Shown here in pieces: positions 9,469 to 19,152 of a stretch of DNA of 64,000 bases. This DNA comes from Rhodococcus sp. HNM0569 (GTDB taxonomy: Bacteria > Actinomycetota > Actinomycetes > Mycobacteriales > Mycobacteriaceae): NCBI RefSeq assembly GCF_012726205.1, contig NZ_JAASAE010000006.1, positions 124,001-188,000 of the forward strand, in the 5' to 3' direction. The notes under the pieces are model-generated. The model was given only the letters and a program-made list of their open reading frames with translations. It searched no databases and was not told the origin of the DNA. A program made the translations under genes and the position numbers. Every line of letters begins with the position of its first letter. The first letter of the stretch is position 1.

Positions 9469-10134
9469 GTGACCCCAGTCGTCCTCATCTGCGGCGATGC
9501 GCCCCTCCCGTTGCCCCTCGCTGCGGTGTCGGTGTCGAGCGTCCCCGCGGTGCCGGGCAAGGACGATTTCGACGAGGTGTTCTCGAAGCTGCAGGTGGTC
9601 GAGAATCCGCGGCTCGTCGTCGTGGGCGACGACCGGGCGTTCGCCGCGACGCTCACGCGACTCTTGCGTACCGACCGCCTGAACATCGAGCTCGCGTACG
9701 TCACCGAGCACGACACCCCCGCGACGGGCGCGTACCACCTCGCGACGGGGGCCAAGGCCGCGCAGGACGCGCTGAACGGCAAGGCGCACGCGCTGCCGCT
9801 GATCCGCGACGACGCGGGCATCGCGCTCGTCGGCGAGGCCGTCTACACGGGCACCGGATCGACGGATCTGACCGGTGAGATGTACGTCGACGACACCCGC
9901 CTGTTCTCGGGTACGACGCGTCCGGTGCGGGTGCGTCCGATGCCGAATCAGCCGGGCCTGCGCGCAGCGGTCGACCGCAGGCGCCGGTGGGTGCCGCGGA
10001 GGTGGACCGAAGGGCGTGCGGCGCAACTGGGTTCGCCGGGCGCGATGCTCGTGCGCGACGGCGTCCCGCACGAGCGTCCGCTCACGCGGTCGACGTTCTA
10101 CCGCGACGAGCGCGAGTGGCTGTTGGTGCGATGA
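9469..10134 (+). CDS. Conserved actinobacterial protein, Rv0358-like
   Basis: A 221-residue soluble protein of unknown function that corresponds in position and size to M. tuberculosis Rv0358. The GTG at 9469 has AGGAG at 9459-9463; upstream in-frame ATG and GTG codons would add up to 44 unconvincing residues. The N-terminal part has beta/alpha character (VTPVVLICGD, PRLVVVGDD); a Arg-rich stretch near residue 170-185 and conserved-looking LTRSTFYRDEREWLLVR end follow. The stop overlaps the start of the M50 protease gene as ATGA, so the two are co-translated. No catalytic motif is visible. Confidence 0.85.
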   Translation: MTPVVLICGDAPLPLPLAAVSVSSVPAVPGKDDFDEVFSKLQVVENPRLVVVGDDRAFAATLTRLLRTDRLNIELAYVTEHDTPATGAYHLATGAKAAQDALNGKAHALPLIRDDAGIALVGEAVYTGTGSTDLTGEMYVDDTRLFSGTTRPVRVRPMPNQPGLRAAVDRRRRWVPRRWTEGRAAQLGSPGAMLVRDGVPHERPLTRSTFYRDEREWLLVR

Positions 10135-10895
10135 CCCGCACCCGGCGTGCCGCGGTGAAACCGAGCCCGGTGTTCGCGGCGATCGTGGCCACCACGGTCG
10201 TCGGCGGGATCCTCGCGTGGCGCGCGGCGCCCGATTCGGCACTCGCACACGCGGGTGTCTTCGTGCTCGTCGTCGCGGGCTGGGTCGTCACCCTGTGCCT
10301 GCACGAGTTCGCACACGCCTACAGCGCGTGGCGGGCAGGCGACACCGACGTCGAGGTGCGCGGCTATCTCACGCTCGACCCACGCAAGTACAGCAATCCG
10401 CTGCTCTCGATCGGGATCCCGGTGCTGTTCATCGCGCTCGGCGGCATCGGACTGCCCGGCGGCGCGGTGTACGTCCGGAGCGGCTTGTTCCCGCGCGGCA
10501 CGCAGGCGCGGATCTCGCTGGCGGGGCCGCTCGTCAACGTGGTGTTCGCGATCGTGCTGCTCGCGGTGGTGCGGCTGTTCGGCAGCGGCGAGCACATCGT
10601 GTTCTGGGCGGGCGTCGCCTTCCTCGCGTTCCTCCAGGTCACGGCGGCACTGCTGAATCTGCTTCCGGTCCCGGGCCTCGACGGCTACGGCGCGATCGAA
10701 CCGTTCCTGTCGGCCGAGACGCGGCGGGCGCTGCGCCGGTTCGCCACCTACGGAATCCTGTTCGTGATCGCGTTGCTGTTCGTCCCCGAGATCAACCGGG
10801 CGTTCTTCGGCGCGGTCTACTGGCTGTTCGAACTGTCCGGGGTGGACCGCGTGCTCGCGCAGTACGGCAACGGGCTCATGCGCTTCTGGCTGTGA
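10131..10895 (+). CDS. Site-2-type M50 membrane metalloprotease
   Basis: A 254-residue integral membrane protein with about six hydrophobic segments. The HEFAH zinc motif lies in the second (His58, Glu59, His62) and LPVPGLDGYG supplies the third ligand aspartate typical of the family. Site-2 proteases cut membrane-embedded substrates such as anti-sigma factors; the substrate here is unknown. No PDZ or CBS domain is present, so it is a minimal member like Rv0359. The ATG overlaps the stop of the Rv0358-like gene. Confidence 0.9.
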   Translation: MTRTRRAAVKPSPVFAAIVATTVVGGILAWRAAPDSALAHAGVFVLVVAGWVVTLCLHEFAHAYSAWRAGDTDVEVRGYLTLDPRKYSNPLLSIGIPVLFIALGGIGLPGGAVYVRSGLFPRGTQARISLAGPLVNVVFAIVLLAVVRLFGSGEHIVFWAGVAFLAFLQVTAALLNLLPVPGLDGYGAIEPFLSAETRRALRRFATYGILFVIALLFVPEINRAFFGAVYWLFELSGVDRVLAQYGNGLMRFWL

Positions 10896-10911
10896 GGGCT
10901 GCCGCGCGCGG

Positions 10912-11610
10912 TCAGGCGTCGAAGGCGGAGAGCAGGTCGCCCTCGGCGACCACGAGATAACGCGCGAGGGTGTCGGCGGCGTCGGCCGCGCGACCCGCCG
11001 CGAGGAGGTCCGCGATCTCGCGGTTCATCGGGACGTACGGGGCGTGGAAGTCGCGCGCCTCGCCCGCACAGAAGAAGACGAGTCTCATCTCGGCGAGCAG
11101 CAGGCTCATCTCGGCGTCGAGACGCGTGCTGCCGCCGAGCGCGACGACCGCACGATGGAACCGTTGGTTGGCCGAGGCCACGGCGTCGCCGTCGCCCGCA
11201 CCGAGCGCCTTCTCGCCTGCACGCACCGCGTCGACCACGGCGGACGCGTCGTACCCGTCGGTGTCGGCGAGCGCGCGCAGGCACCCGGGTTCGATGACGC
11301 GTCGTGCGCGGTAGATGTCGCGGACGTCCTCGGCGGTGGGCACGCGCACGAAGACGCCGCGGTGCGGGATGCGCTCGAGGATCCGTTCGGCGACGAGCTG
11401 GCTGAGCGCTTCGCGCAGTGTGTTGCGTGAGATGCCGAGCGCGTCGGCGATCGGCTCCTCCGGCAGCCGTGCGCCGGGCCGGAAGATCCCGTCGACGATC
11501 TGTTCGCGCACGACCTCCGCAGCACGGTCCGACGACGAGGTCAGCACCACCTTCGGCCGCGAGGCCGCGAGTGTGCGGAGGGCGTCGGTGGTGGGCTGGG
11601 CGCGGGTCAC
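10912..11610 (-). CDS. GntR/FCD-family regulator of the 5-oxoproline operon
   Basis: A 232-residue FadR-like regulator: an N-terminal winged helix (RLPEEPIADALGISRNTLREALSQL, about residues 45-70) and a C-terminal FCD ligand-binding domain with the expected buried polar/His pattern. I start it at GTG 11610; a longer frame would need a TTG inside the operator. It is divergent from the NRAMP-like gene, and a perfect 19-bp palindrome of the GntR type lies in the shared promoter region. It very probably senses 5-oxoproline or a related metabolite and controls the whole operon. In Bacillus subtilis the equivalent operon carries an IclR regulator instead. Confidence 0.9.
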   Translation of the reverse strand: MTRAQPTTDALRTLAASRPKVVLTSSSDRAAEVVREQIVDGIFRPGARLPEEPIADALGISRNTLREALSQLVAERILERIPHRGVFVRVPTAEDVRDIYRARRVIEPGCLRALADTDGYDASAVVDAVRAGEKALGAGDGDAVASANQRFHRAVVALGGSTRLDAEMSLLLAEMRLVFFCAGEARDFHAPYVPMNREIADLLAAGRAADAADTLARYLVVAEGDLLSAFDA

Positions 11611-11640
11611 GCGGCTCAGTCTAGGCGGGTTGGAGATTGC

Positions 11641-11659
11641 AGGATTGTTGAACAATCCT
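11641..11659. promoter_or_regulatory. GntR operator, perfect 19-bp palindrome
   Basis: AGGATTGTT-G-AACAATCCT is a 9-bp inverted repeat around one base. Its core TTGTTGAACAA fits the tNGTnnnACnA pattern used by FadR-like regulators. It lies 31 nt before the GntR start and about 80 nt before the transporter start, where it can repress both. Confidence 0.75.
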
Positions 11660-11741
11660 TAGCATCTCCGACATCGCAACGAAACACGTCGCGGCGACTC
11701 TCAGGTGAACCCCGTTCACCCCGTTCGACAGGAGCCTGCCC

Positions 11742-13031
11742 ATGCCTGCAGCCGATGGCGCGACGGCCGATCACTCATCCGATTCCGCCGAGACACCCCA
11801 TACCCACGCCGCCGGAGGCGACGCGACCCCCGGCGGCGGCAAACGCAGCCATGCGACCCGTGGCGCCCTGCTCGGCGCGATGTTCCTCATGGCGACCAGC
11901 GCGGTCGGCCCCGGCTTCATCACCCAGACCACCAACTTCACGGCGCAGCTCGGCGCGGCGTTCGCGTTCGCGATCGTGATCTCGATCCTCATCGACATCG
12001 CGGTCCAGCTGAACGTGTGGCGCGTCATCGGCGTCGCCGGCGTGCGTGCACACGAACTCGGCAACAAGGTGCTGCCGGGCGTCGGCTGGGCACTGGCCGT
12101 GCTCGTCGTCCTCGGCGGCCTGGTCTTCAACATCGGCAACACCAGCGGCGCCGGTCTGGGCGCCAATGCGATGTTCGGGCTCGACCCGCGCATCGGCGGC
12201 GCCGTGTCGGCGCTCATCGCGATCGGTGTCTTCCTCAGCAAGCGCGCGGGCGTCGCACTCGACCGCATCGTCGTCGTGCTCGGTGCGGGCATGATCGCGA
12301 TGACCACGTACACCGCGATCGTGTCGAAACCGCCGTTGGGCGACGCACTGCGCAATGCGGTGCTGCCCGAGAGCGTCGACTTCCTCGCGATCACCACGAT
12401 CGTCGGCGGCACCGTCGGCGGCTACATCACCTACGCGGGTGCCCACCGACTGCTCGACACCGGCATCACCGGGCCGCAGAACGTCGGGCACATCACCCGC
12501 GGTTCGATGTACGGCATCCTCGTCACCGGCATCATGCGTGCACTGCTGTTCCTCGCGATCCTCGGCGTCACCGCGGGCGGCGTCGCCCTCGCGAAGGACA
12601 ATCCCACCGCCTCGGCCTTCGAGCACGCGATCGGCAGCGCAGGCGGCGTCGCGTTCGGCGTCATCCTGTGGGCGGCGGCGCTCACGTCCGTCATCGGCGC
12701 GGCGTACACGTCGGTGTCGTTCATGACGACGTCGAAGACGTCCGCGCGCACCCAGAATCTGCTCACCGTCGCGTTCATCGCGCTCAGCGCGATCCTGTTC
12801 GTGACGCTCGGCGCCGCGCCGGTCAACCTGCTGATCTTCGCGGGTGCGTTCAACGGGCTCATCCTGCCCATCGGATTCACCGTCGTACTGTGGGTGGCGT
12901 GGGCACGACGCGACCTGCTGCACGGCTACCGCTACCCCGTCTGGCTCAAGGTGGCCGGTCTCGTGGTGTGGCTGCTCACCCTCTACCTCGGCTGGAACTC
13001 GCTGAGCGGCCTCGCCGATCTCTGGAGCTGA
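11742..13031 (+). CDS. NRAMP-related permease of the YcsG type
   Basis: A 429-residue membrane protein with about 11 hydrophobic segments after a 35-residue His-containing polar tail. It belongs to the NRAMP superfamily, but the metal-binding DPGN of segment 1 is not there ([14 protein letters not shown] instead) and segment 6 has GAHRLLD rather than MPH. It is therefore unlikely to be an ordinary Mn/Fe importer. The same divergent type (YcsG) is encoded with PxpA, PxpB and PxpC in Bacillus subtilis. Uptake of 5-oxoproline or export of a product is a reasonable inference. AGGAG at 11730-11734 precedes the ATG. It is the first gene of the operon. Confidence 0.85.
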   Translation: MPAADGATADHSSDSAETPHTHAAGGDATPGGGKRSHATRGALLGAMFLMATSAVGPGFITQTTNFTAQLGAAFAFAIVISILIDIAVQLNVWRVIGVAGVRAHELGNKVLPGVGWALAVLVVLGGLVFNIGNTSGAGLGANAMFGLDPRIGGAVSALIAIGVFLSKRAGVALDRIVVVLGAGMIAMTTYTAIVSKPPLGDALRNAVLPESVDFLAITTIVGGTVGGYITYAGAHRLLDTGITGPQNVGHITRGSMYGILVTGIMRALLFLAILGVTAGGVALAKDNPTASAFEHAIGSAGGVAFGVILWAAALTSVIGAAYTSVSFMTTSKTSARTQNLLTVAFIALSAILFVTLGAAPVNLLIFAGAFNGLILPIGFTVVLWVAWARRDLLHGYRYPVWLKVAGLVVWLLTLYLGWNSLSGLADLWS

Positions 13032-13035
13032 TCGT

Positions 13036-13791
13036 ATGAACATCGACCTCAACAGCGACGTCGGAGAATCGTTCGGGCGCTGGGAACTCGGCGACGACGA
13101 GGCCGTCCTCGACGTCGTCACGAGCGCGAACGTCGCGTGCGGGTTCCACGCGGGTGACCCGCAGACCATCGGCCGCACCTGCACGTGGGCGGCGGCGCGC
13201 GACGTCCGCATCGGCGCGCAGGTGTCGTACCGCGACCTCGCGGGCTTCGGCAGGCGGTTCGTCGACGCGTCGCTGCGCGAGCTGACCGACGACGTCGTGT
13301 ATCAGATCGGTGCGCTGCAGGCCCTCGCCAGCGCGTCCGGGGGTCGCGTGCGGTACGTCAAACCCCATGGCGCGCTGTACAACACGGCGGTGCACCACAA
13401 GGAGCACGCACAGGCGATCGTCGACGCGATCGCCGCGCTCGACGCGTCGCTGCCGGTGCTCGGCCTGCCCGGATCGGCGCTGCTCGCCGCTGCCGAGAAG
13501 CGCGGACTGCGCACCGTACGAGAAGCGTTCGCCGACCGCGCGTACACCCCCGAGGGCACGCTCGTGTCCCGTCGCGAGCCCGGCGCCGTCCTGCACGATC
13601 CCGACGTCGTCGCGGAACGCGTGCTGCGCATGGTCACCGAGGGCGTCGTCGAGGCGGTCGACGGCAGCGTCGTGTCGATCGACGTCGACTCGGTGTGCGT
13701 GCACGGCGACAGCCCCGGCGCGGTCGAGATGGCGCGTGCCGTGCGTGCGCGTCTCGGCGACGCGTCGATCCTCGTCCAGCCGTTCACATGA
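13036..13791 (+). CDS. pxpA: 5-oxoprolinase subunit A (LamB/YcsF family)
   Basis: A 251-residue LamB/YcsF protein opening with the characteristic [12 protein letters not shown]; the segments [11 protein letters not shown] and VKPHGALYN are typical metal/substrate-binding parts of this barrel. With PxpB and PxpC it forms the ATP-dependent prokaryotic 5-oxoprolinase that opens pyroglutamate to glutamate. It starts 4 nt after the permease stop and its own stop overlaps pxpB as ATGA. Confidence 0.95.
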   Translation: MNIDLNSDVGESFGRWELGDDEAVLDVVTSANVACGFHAGDPQTIGRTCTWAAARDVRIGAQVSYRDLAGFGRRFVDASLRELTDDVVYQIGALQALASASGGRVRYVKPHGALYNTAVHHKEHAQAIVDAIAALDASLPVLGLPGSALLAAAEKRGLRTVREAFADRAYTPEGTLVSRREPGAVLHDPDVVAERVLRMVTEGVVEAVDGSVVSIDVDSVCVHGDSPGAVEMARAVRARLGDASILVQPFT

Positions 13792-14396
13792 TTCTGCGTC
13801 CCTACGGCACCACCGCGCTGCTGCTCGAGCTCGACGACATCGCGGACGTACTCGCGTGGAGCGCCGCGATCGAGGCCGCGCAACTCGACGTCGTCGACGT
13901 CGTGCCCGGTGCGCGCACAGTGTTCGTGTCGGTCACCGATCCGTCGCGCCTCAGCGTCGTCCGCGACGCGATCTCCCGTCTCGAACCCACGCGGTCGACC
14001 GCCGCGTCGGGCGACACCGTCGACATCCCCACCATCTACGACGGGCCCGACCTCGACGACGTCGCCCGACTCACGGGGTTGACCACCGACGAGATCGTCG
14101 ACGCGCACACCCGCACGCCGTGGCGCGTCGCGTTCACCGGATTCGCGCCCGGCTTCGGCTATCTCGTCGACGGCGACGAGCGTCTCGAGGTTCCGCGACG
14201 GGACGAGCCCCGTACTTCCGTACCGCCGGGCTCGGTGGGTCTCGCCGACCGCTTCAGCGGCGTCTACCCCACCGCATCGCCCGGCGGGTGGCAGCTGATC
14301 GGCCGCACCGACGTCACGCTGTTCGACCTCGGCCGCACGCCCCCCGCGTTGCTCACCCCGGGCACCCTCGTCCGATTCGTGGCGGTGGATTCATGA
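13788..14396 (+). CDS. pxpB: 5-oxoprolinase subunit B (KipI-like)
   Basis: A 202-residue member of the KipI family. The diagnostic sequence [11 protein letters not shown] and the [16 protein letters not shown] segment are present, with the GGWQLIGRT close of the cyclophilin-like C-terminal domain. It pairs with PxpC to phosphorylate 5-oxoproline. It overlaps pxpA upstream and pxpC downstream by ATGA, so the three subunits should be made in step. KipI in Bacillus was first described as a kinase inhibitor; here the metabolic role is indicated by context. Confidence 0.94.
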   Translation: MILRPYGTTALLLELDDIADVLAWSAAIEAAQLDVVDVVPGARTVFVSVTDPSRLSVVRDAISRLEPTRSTAASGDTVDIPTIYDGPDLDDVARLTGLTTDEIVDAHTRTPWRVAFTGFAPGFGYLVDGDERLEVPRRDEPRTSVPPGSVGLADRFSGVYPTASPGGWQLIGRTDVTLFDLGRTPPALLTPGTLVRFVAVDS

Positions 14397-15298
14397 CCGT
14401 CCTCGAAGTCCTTGCCACCGGGCCGCAGTCGCTCGTCGAGGACGCAGGCAGGCCCGGCCTCGCGTCGAGCGGCGTGGGTCGCTCGGGCGCGGCCGACCGC
14501 CGCTCGCACATGCTCGCCAACCGTCTCGTCGGCAACCACGAGGACACGGCGGCCGTCGAGGTGTTGCTCGGTGGCTTCGCCTTTCGTGTCGACCCTGACG
14601 CCGACCGCGACGTGTTCGTCGCGGTCACCGGCGCGGATGCCGAGGTCACCGTCGAGACCGGAGCCACCCGGATCACCGTCGGCCGCAACGCCCGCATTCG
14701 AGTGTCACCCGGATCGACTGTGCGATTGGGCAACTCGACGGCCGGACTGCGCTCGTACGTCGCGGTACGCGGCGGGGTCGACGTGCCGCACGTACTCGGG
14801 TCGCGTAGCACCGACACTCTCGCCGGACTCGGCCCCGACGCCCTCGCACCGGGCGACCGCCTCGCGGTGGGACACTCCCGTCTTCCGTTGCCCCGCACCG
14901 ATTTCGCGCCCGTGCCCGCCGTCGGCGGCCCGACCGCGACCCTGCGCGTGGTGCGCGGGCCGCGGGACGACTGGCTCACGGATCCGCACGCACTCGTGAC
15001 GACCACGTGGACGGTCTCCGAGCGCACGAGCCGCGTCGGCGCGCGGCTCACCGCCGCGTCCGGTCCAGGCGTCGCGATGGCGCGGCGCGGCAGGCAGTTG
15101 CCGTCGGAAGGTGCGGGGATCGGTGCGATCCAGGTGCCGCCTGGCGGCGAACCCGTCGTCTTCCTCGCCGACCATCCCGTCACGGGCGGCTATCCCGTGG
15201 CCGGGGTCCTCGTACACGACGACATTCCCCGCGCCGCGCAACTGCGCCCCGGAACGACCGTGCACCTCGAGTGGGTGCGAGAAGGGACCGTCCAGTGA
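14393..15298 (+). CDS. pxpC: 5-oxoprolinase subunit C (KipA-like)
   Basis: A 301-residue KipA/biotin-dependent-carboxyltransferase-like protein. It starts [22 protein letters not shown], as the family does, and contains [12 protein letters not shown], the RVGARL segment and the closing [22 protein letters not shown]. It completes the 5-oxoprolinase with PxpA and PxpB. ATGA and GTGA overlaps join it to pxpB and the YcsI-type gene. Confidence 0.94.
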   Translation: MTVLEVLATGPQSLVEDAGRPGLASSGVGRSGAADRRSHMLANRLVGNHEDTAAVEVLLGGFAFRVDPDADRDVFVAVTGADAEVTVETGATRITVGRNARIRVSPGSTVRLGNSTAGLRSYVAVRGGVDVPHVLGSRSTDTLAGLGPDALAPGDRLAVGHSRLPLPRTDFAPVPAVGGPTATLRVVRGPRDDWLTDPHALVTTTWTVSERTSRVGARLTAASGPGVAMARRGRQLPSEGAGIGAIQVPPGGEPVVFLADHPVTGGYPVAGVLVHDDIPRAAQLRPGTTVHLEWVREGTVQ

Positions 15299-16086
15299 CG
15301 ACCGAACGCGCTCTGCTCTCGCCGGCCGATGCCCGTGCCCGTTTCCGCGACGGTCTGGTGACCCCCACGGCGGGCTGGTCGGACGGGTACGCGCAGGCCA
15401 ATCTGATCGCCGTGCCGCGCGACTACGCATACGACTTCCTGCTGTTCGCGCAACGCAATCCGAAGTCGTGCCCCGTCCTCGACGTGCTCGATGCGGGCGA
15501 GTTCACCGGTCCGCTCCTCGGCGGCACCGGCGACATCCGGACGGACGTCCCCGCCTACCGCGTGTACGTCGACGGCGAGCAGATCGCAGAGGTACCGGAC
15601 GTCCGCGAACAGTGGACCGACGATCTCGTGGCCTTCCTCGTCGGGTGCAGCTTCAGCTTCGAGGCCGCGCTGCTCGAAGCCGACGTGCCCGTGCGGCACA
15701 TCGAAGAGGGCCGCAACGTCCCGATGTACCGCACCGACCGAGCGTGCCGTCCGGCGGGCCGCCTCCACGGGCCCCTCGTCGTGTCGATGCGCCCGATCCC
15801 GGCCGGTCAGGTGGCCGACGCCGTCCGCGTCACGTCGCGGTATCCGTCGGTACACGGCGCGCCGGTCCACATCGGCGACCCCGCCGCGCTCGGCATCGCC
15901 GATTTCGACCGTCCCGACTTCGGCGACGCAGTCACCGTGCGGCCCGGCGAGATTCCCGTGTTCTGGGCGTGCGGCGTCACGCCGCAAGCCGCAGTCATGG
16001 AATCGAAGCCGCCGCTCGCGATCGGCCACGCGCCCGGCCACATGCTGGTGACCGACCTGCGCAACAGCACGCTCGTCGTGCCCTGA
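15295..16086 (+). CDS. YcsI-type putative hydro-lyase (DUF1445)
   Basis: A 263-residue DUF1445 protein. The [13 protein letters not shown] segment, the [11 protein letters not shown] segment and the final [11 protein letters not shown] and ITHAPGHM-like (IGHAPGHM) motif are the conserved blocks of the family; some relatives are D-glutamate cyclases, which make 5-oxo-D-proline. It starts at GTG overlapping the pxpC stop. With this gene the operon contains every structural component of the Bacillus ycsF-ycsG-ycsI-kipI-kipA set, in a different order. D-glutamate cyclisation feeding the oxoprolinase is therefore an attractive but inferred role. Confidence 0.88.
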   Translation: MTTERALLSPADARARFRDGLVTPTAGWSDGYAQANLIAVPRDYAYDFLLFAQRNPKSCPVLDVLDAGEFTGPLLGGTGDIRTDVPAYRVYVDGEQIAEVPDVREQWTDDLVAFLVGCSFSFEAALLEADVPVRHIEEGRNVPMYRTDRACRPAGRLHGPLVVSMRPIPAGQVADAVRVTSRYPSVHGAPVHIGDPAALGIADFDRPDFGDAVTVRPGEIPVFWACGVTPQAAVMESKPPLAIGHAPGHMLVTDLRNSTLVVP

Positions 16087-16223
16087 TCCCGGCGGGCTCA
16101 CGCGGACCCGCGTGCGCAGATCCGTCGAAGACCTCCTGCCCGCGCTCCGTGCCCACGGGCGCGCGACCATGATTCGGCGTCGCGACGACCGCCGCATCGA
16201 CGACACCGGGCGCCGCCGGCGGT

Positions 16224-17105
16224 TCAGGCTTCGGGGATGGGCATACCGAAACGCTCGAGGGTCATCGACGCCGGTTCGGGTCCGCCGCGCACGCCGGTGT
16301 CGAGCGCGTCGAGTTCACGGAGTTGTTCCTGCGTCAGTTGGAAGTCGAACACGTCGAAGTTCGATTCGATCCGCTCGGTGTGCACCGACTTCGGGATCGC
16401 CGACCGACCCTCCTGCAGGTGCCAGCGAAGCATGACCTGGGCAGCGGACTTGCCGTATTGCTCGCCTATCGCGGTGATCACGGGGTCGTCGAAGGTGGTG
16501 CGCTCGCTGTCGCTGCCGCAACTCGTGATGCCTCCGATCGGCGACCACGCCTGGGTGAGCGTGGAGTTCTGGGCATCGGCCCGCTGGACGTCGGGCTGGG
16601 TGAAGTAGGGATGCAGTTCCACCTGGTTGACTGCGGGCACGACGTCGGTGCGTTCGCGCAGGGCGGCGAGATGTTCCGGCATGAAGTTGCTGACGCCGAT
16701 CGCACGCACCCGACCATCACCGAGCAGCGCCTCGAGTGCCTTGTAGGCGCCCACCGTGCGATCGAAATCCGTCGGGAGCGGCTGGTGCAGGATGAACAGG
16801 TCGAGCGTGTCGAGGCCGAGTTTGCCCACACTCTTGTCGAACGCGTGCAGCGTCTCGTCGTAACCGAAATCGCTGATCCACACCTTCGTCTCGACGAACA
16901 CCTCGGATCGGTCCAGGCCGGAACGACGAATCGCCTCACCCACCTCGCGTTCGTTGGCGTACGCGGCGGCCGTGTCGATCAGCCGGTAACCGGTCTCGAG
17001 CGCCTGCACGACGCACTCGGTCGTCTCCTCCGGCGGCGTCTGGTATACGCCGTAACCGAGGGCGGGCATCACGACGCCGTTGTTCAGGGTGATGTCGATG
17101 CTCAT
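16224..17105 (-). CDS. Aldo/keto reductase
   Basis: A 293-residue NADPH-dependent TIM-barrel reductase. The catalytic tetrad is visible: Asp44 and Tyr49 (DTAAAYANE), Lys74 (VETKVW) and His107 (ILHQP). The phosphate-binding IPKSVHTERIESN near the C-terminus indicates NADPH. It resembles the 2,5-diketo-gluconate reductase subgroup common in actinobacteria (MPALGYGVYQTPPEE start). The ATG at 17105 is the family start. It stands alone between converging and divergent neighbours; the physiological carbonyl is unknown. Confidence 0.92.
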   Translation of the reverse strand: MSIDITLNNGVVMPALGYGVYQTPPEETTECVVQALETGYRLIDTAAAYANEREVGEAIRRSGLDRSEVFVETKVWISDFGYDETLHAFDKSVGKLGLDTLDLFILHQPLPTDFDRTVGAYKALEALLGDGRVRAIGVSNFMPEHLAALRERTDVVPAVNQVELHPYFTQPDVQRADAQNSTLTQAWSPIGGITSCGSDSERTTFDDPVITAIGEQYGKSAAQVMLRWHLQEGRSAIPKSVHTERIESNFDVFDFQLTQEQLRELDALDTGVRGGPEPASMTLERFGMPIPEA

Positions 17106-17163
17106 GGTTCGAGCGTAGGCAGCCGGCGGTGCGGGCACACGGGTTCGACGAGTTCGGCGGGCC

Positions 17164-18132
17164 TCAGCGCTGTTCGAGCATTCCCGCCAGTGCGCGGCGC
17201 ATCGCGTCGCCGCCGGCCCGGGCACCCGCGCGCATCACGGCGGCATCGCTCTCACTACGTCCGACGTCGGGCGAATCGGGCGCGGGGTGCACCGCCATGA
17301 CCGACGGCGTCGCTCCGGCCGCGGTGTTGTAGTGCGCCAGTCGCTCCGCGATCACGAGTCCCCGCGCATTGCGGTCGGCGAATGCCGCGCGGGCTCCCGG
17401 GGCGGCGCGACGCAGCCACCGATCGGTCACCCAGCGCACCGCCGGCGAGTCGCTGGTCGTCTCGCCCCGACGACGCGACGTGAGCACCAGCACGTGCGTC
17501 GCCCCCGCCGCGATCGGCGTGTCGAGCGGAATCGATTCGGCGAGACCGGCATCGAGGAAGTTCCGGCCACCGAGTCGCACCGGCTTGCCTGCCAGGATCG
17601 GCAGTGCCGCGCTCGCACGCATGGCGAGGTGCAGGCTCGCGCGGTCGCGCACCAGCGGGCCGAGGTCGACGGACTCGCCGGTCGCCGCGTCGGTGGCCAA
17701 GGGGTGCAGGCTGATCGGGTTCGCGAGGATGTGGTCGGCGTCGAGGCCGAGGGTCCTGTCGTAGAACTCCTCGATGAGCCACTGCAGATCGAACAGCGGC
17801 CTGCGGGTGAGCGGATTCCACGGCCGCGACATACGTGCGTATTTCTCCGGCTCGGTCCACGCCTGCAGTCCGGTCTGTACGTGCGCGCTCAGCAGCCAGG
17901 CCGCGGTGAGCGTGCCCGACGACGAGCCGTAGACGGCGTCGAACGCGGGCAGCAGGCCGGCCTCGTCGAGCGCCGCGGCCATGCCGCCGGAGATCACACC
18001 GCGATTGCCGCCGCCTTCGATCGCCAGCGCGACCCGCAGGCCGTCGGCCCGCTGCCCAGGCGTACTGCCCGCCGCGACGCGCTCGCCGAGCACGCGCAGC
18101 ACATCGTGATCCCGTTCGGCCGCAATCGACAC
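17164..18132 (-). CDS. Patatin-like phospholipase
   Basis: A 322-residue patatin-family lipid acyl hydrolase. The GGGNRG oxyanion loop (about residues 40-45), the GSSSG nucleophile elbow (Ser71) and the DAG motif (FLDAGLAES) with the catalytic aspartate are all present. No signal peptide or membrane segment, so it is probably cytoplasmic. GTG start with a strong AGGAGG at 18137-18142. It is divergent from a MarR regulator and may be its target. Confidence 0.9.
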   Translation of the reverse strand: MSIAAERDHDVLRVLGERVAAGSTPGQRADGLRVALAIEGGGNRGVISGGMAAALDEAGLLPAFDAVYGSSSGTLTAAWLLSAHVQTGLQAWTEPEKYARMSRPWNPLTRRPLFDLQWLIEEFYDRTLGLDADHILANPISLHPLATDAATGESVDLGPLVRDRASLHLAMRASAALPILAGKPVRLGGRNFLDAGLAESIPLDTPIAAGATHVLVLTSRRRGETTSDSPAVRWVTDRWLRRAAPGARAAFADRNARGLVIAERLAHYNTAAGATPSVMAVHPAPDSPDVGRSESDAAVMRAGARAGGDAMRRALAGMLEQR

Positions 18133-18208
18133 CGGTCCTCCTCGTGCATGAACTCCGGCCAGAGGTTACGCCGCGCCCGTCATCGGCCCGCGTGCGGTGC
18201 ACCACTTT

Positions 18209-18237
18209 GTTAGTGCGCGAATTTCTAGTGCCCTAAC
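18209..18237. promoter_or_regulatory. Possible MarR operator between patatin and marR
   Basis: GTTAG (18209-18213) and CTAAC (18233-18237) form a spaced inverted repeat, and TAGTGC occurs twice as a direct repeat (18211 and 18226). The region lies just before the MarR start. The symmetry is modest. Confidence 0.35.
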
Positions 18238-18257
18238 CGACTGCTACGGTGGTCTGC

Positions 18258-18731
18258 ATGGATTCGATTTCGGCGCCCGACGACGCCCTCGCACTCGATC
18301 GTCAGGTGTGTTTCGCGCTCGCCGTCGCCAATCGTGCGGTGCTCGCGGTGTACCGGCCGCTGCTCGAACCGCTCGGACTCACGCACCCGCAGTACCTCGT
18401 GATGCTGGCGTTGTGGGAGCGCAGCCCGCTCACCGTCAAGGAGCTCCGCACGGTGCTGCAGTTCGACTCCGCAACCGTGTCGCCGCTGCTCAAACGCCTC
18501 GAGGCCGCCGGCCTGATCACGCGTACCCGCAGCACCGACGACGAGCGCCAGCTCCTCGTCTCGCTCACCGACGACGGCGCGGCGCTGCGCGAGCAGGCCC
18601 TCGGCATCCCGCCGGCCGTCGTCGCGCGCCTCGGCACCACCTTTGCCGAGATGGGCGAGCTGCATCAGGTGCTGTCTTCGCTCAACCGCGCCGCGTTGCG
18701 CGCCGGAGCGCTGGAGGCCGACGGTGAGTGA
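18258..18731 (+). CDS. MarR-family regulator with an OhrR-type cysteine
   Basis: A 157-residue winged-helix regulator. The N-terminal LDRQVCFALAVANR places Cys18 where OhrR repressors have their peroxide-sensing cysteine; the DNA-binding region is about residues 62-95 (VKELRTVLQFDSATVSPLLKRLEAAGLITRTR). Organic-hydroperoxide sensing is therefore likely. No ohr gene is present in the window. A peroxide-damaged-lipid function for the divergent patatin would fit but is inference. An in-frame GTG at 18249 is an alternative start. It overlaps the next gene by 8 nt. Confidence 0.87.
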   Translation: MDSISAPDDALALDRQVCFALAVANRAVLAVYRPLLEPLGLTHPQYLVMLALWERSPLTVKELRTVLQFDSATVSPLLKRLEAAGLITRTRSTDDERQLLVSLTDDGAALREQALGIPPAVVARLGTTFAEMGELHQVLSSLNRAALRAGALEADGE

Positions 18732-19149
18732 CCGCACCCCGGCCCGCACCGAGGCCGGAGATCCGACCAGCACGCCGGGCAGGAAGAGGCCGAACCCGCT
18801 GCAGTGGATCGCGTACACCTTCGGCCGCCCGCTGCCCGCGTCGATGCAGGACTGGGTGCGCAACGACCTCACCGGCGACTGGGCGGTACCGCGACACCTG
18901 ATCCGCAGCATGGTGCCGTTCCTGCCGGTGTTCGCCGCGTTCCTGCTCTTCCCCGGCCCCCTCGCTCTGCGCGGCGCGATGATCCTTCTGGGAGTGCTTC
19001 TCGCGCTCTTCTATTCGCTCGCCTACATGGCACAGAACCGGGCCCGGCGGCTCGAACGGCACGGCCTGCCCGGCGACCTCGAGAACCCGCGCAAGAAGTC
19101 GGCACACGACGCCGAACGGCGCGCGTACGAGGCGCGGCACCGCTGGTGA
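18724..19149 (+). CDS. DUF5313 membrane protein
   Basis: A 141-residue protein of the actinobacterial DUF5313 family: the opening RPNPLQWIAYTFGRPLP and DWVRNDLTG segments are typical, followed by two hydrophobic helices (about residues 60-105) and a basic tail. GTG start at 18724 overlaps the MarR gene by 8 nt, so they are co-translated. Function unknown. Confidence 0.82.
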   Translation: MSDRTPARTEAGDPTSTPGRKRPNPLQWIAYTFGRPLPASMQDWVRNDLTGDWAVPRHLIRSMVPFLPVFAAFLLFPGPLALRGAMILLGVLLALFYSLAYMAQNRARRLERHGLPGDLENPRKKSAHDAERRAYEARHRW

Positions 19150-19152
19150 CGA

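Noticed and set aside
11610-11655. Longer GntR protein starting at TTG 11655
   Set aside because: The start would lie inside the operator palindrome; the shorter GTG start leaves the operator upstream as expected.
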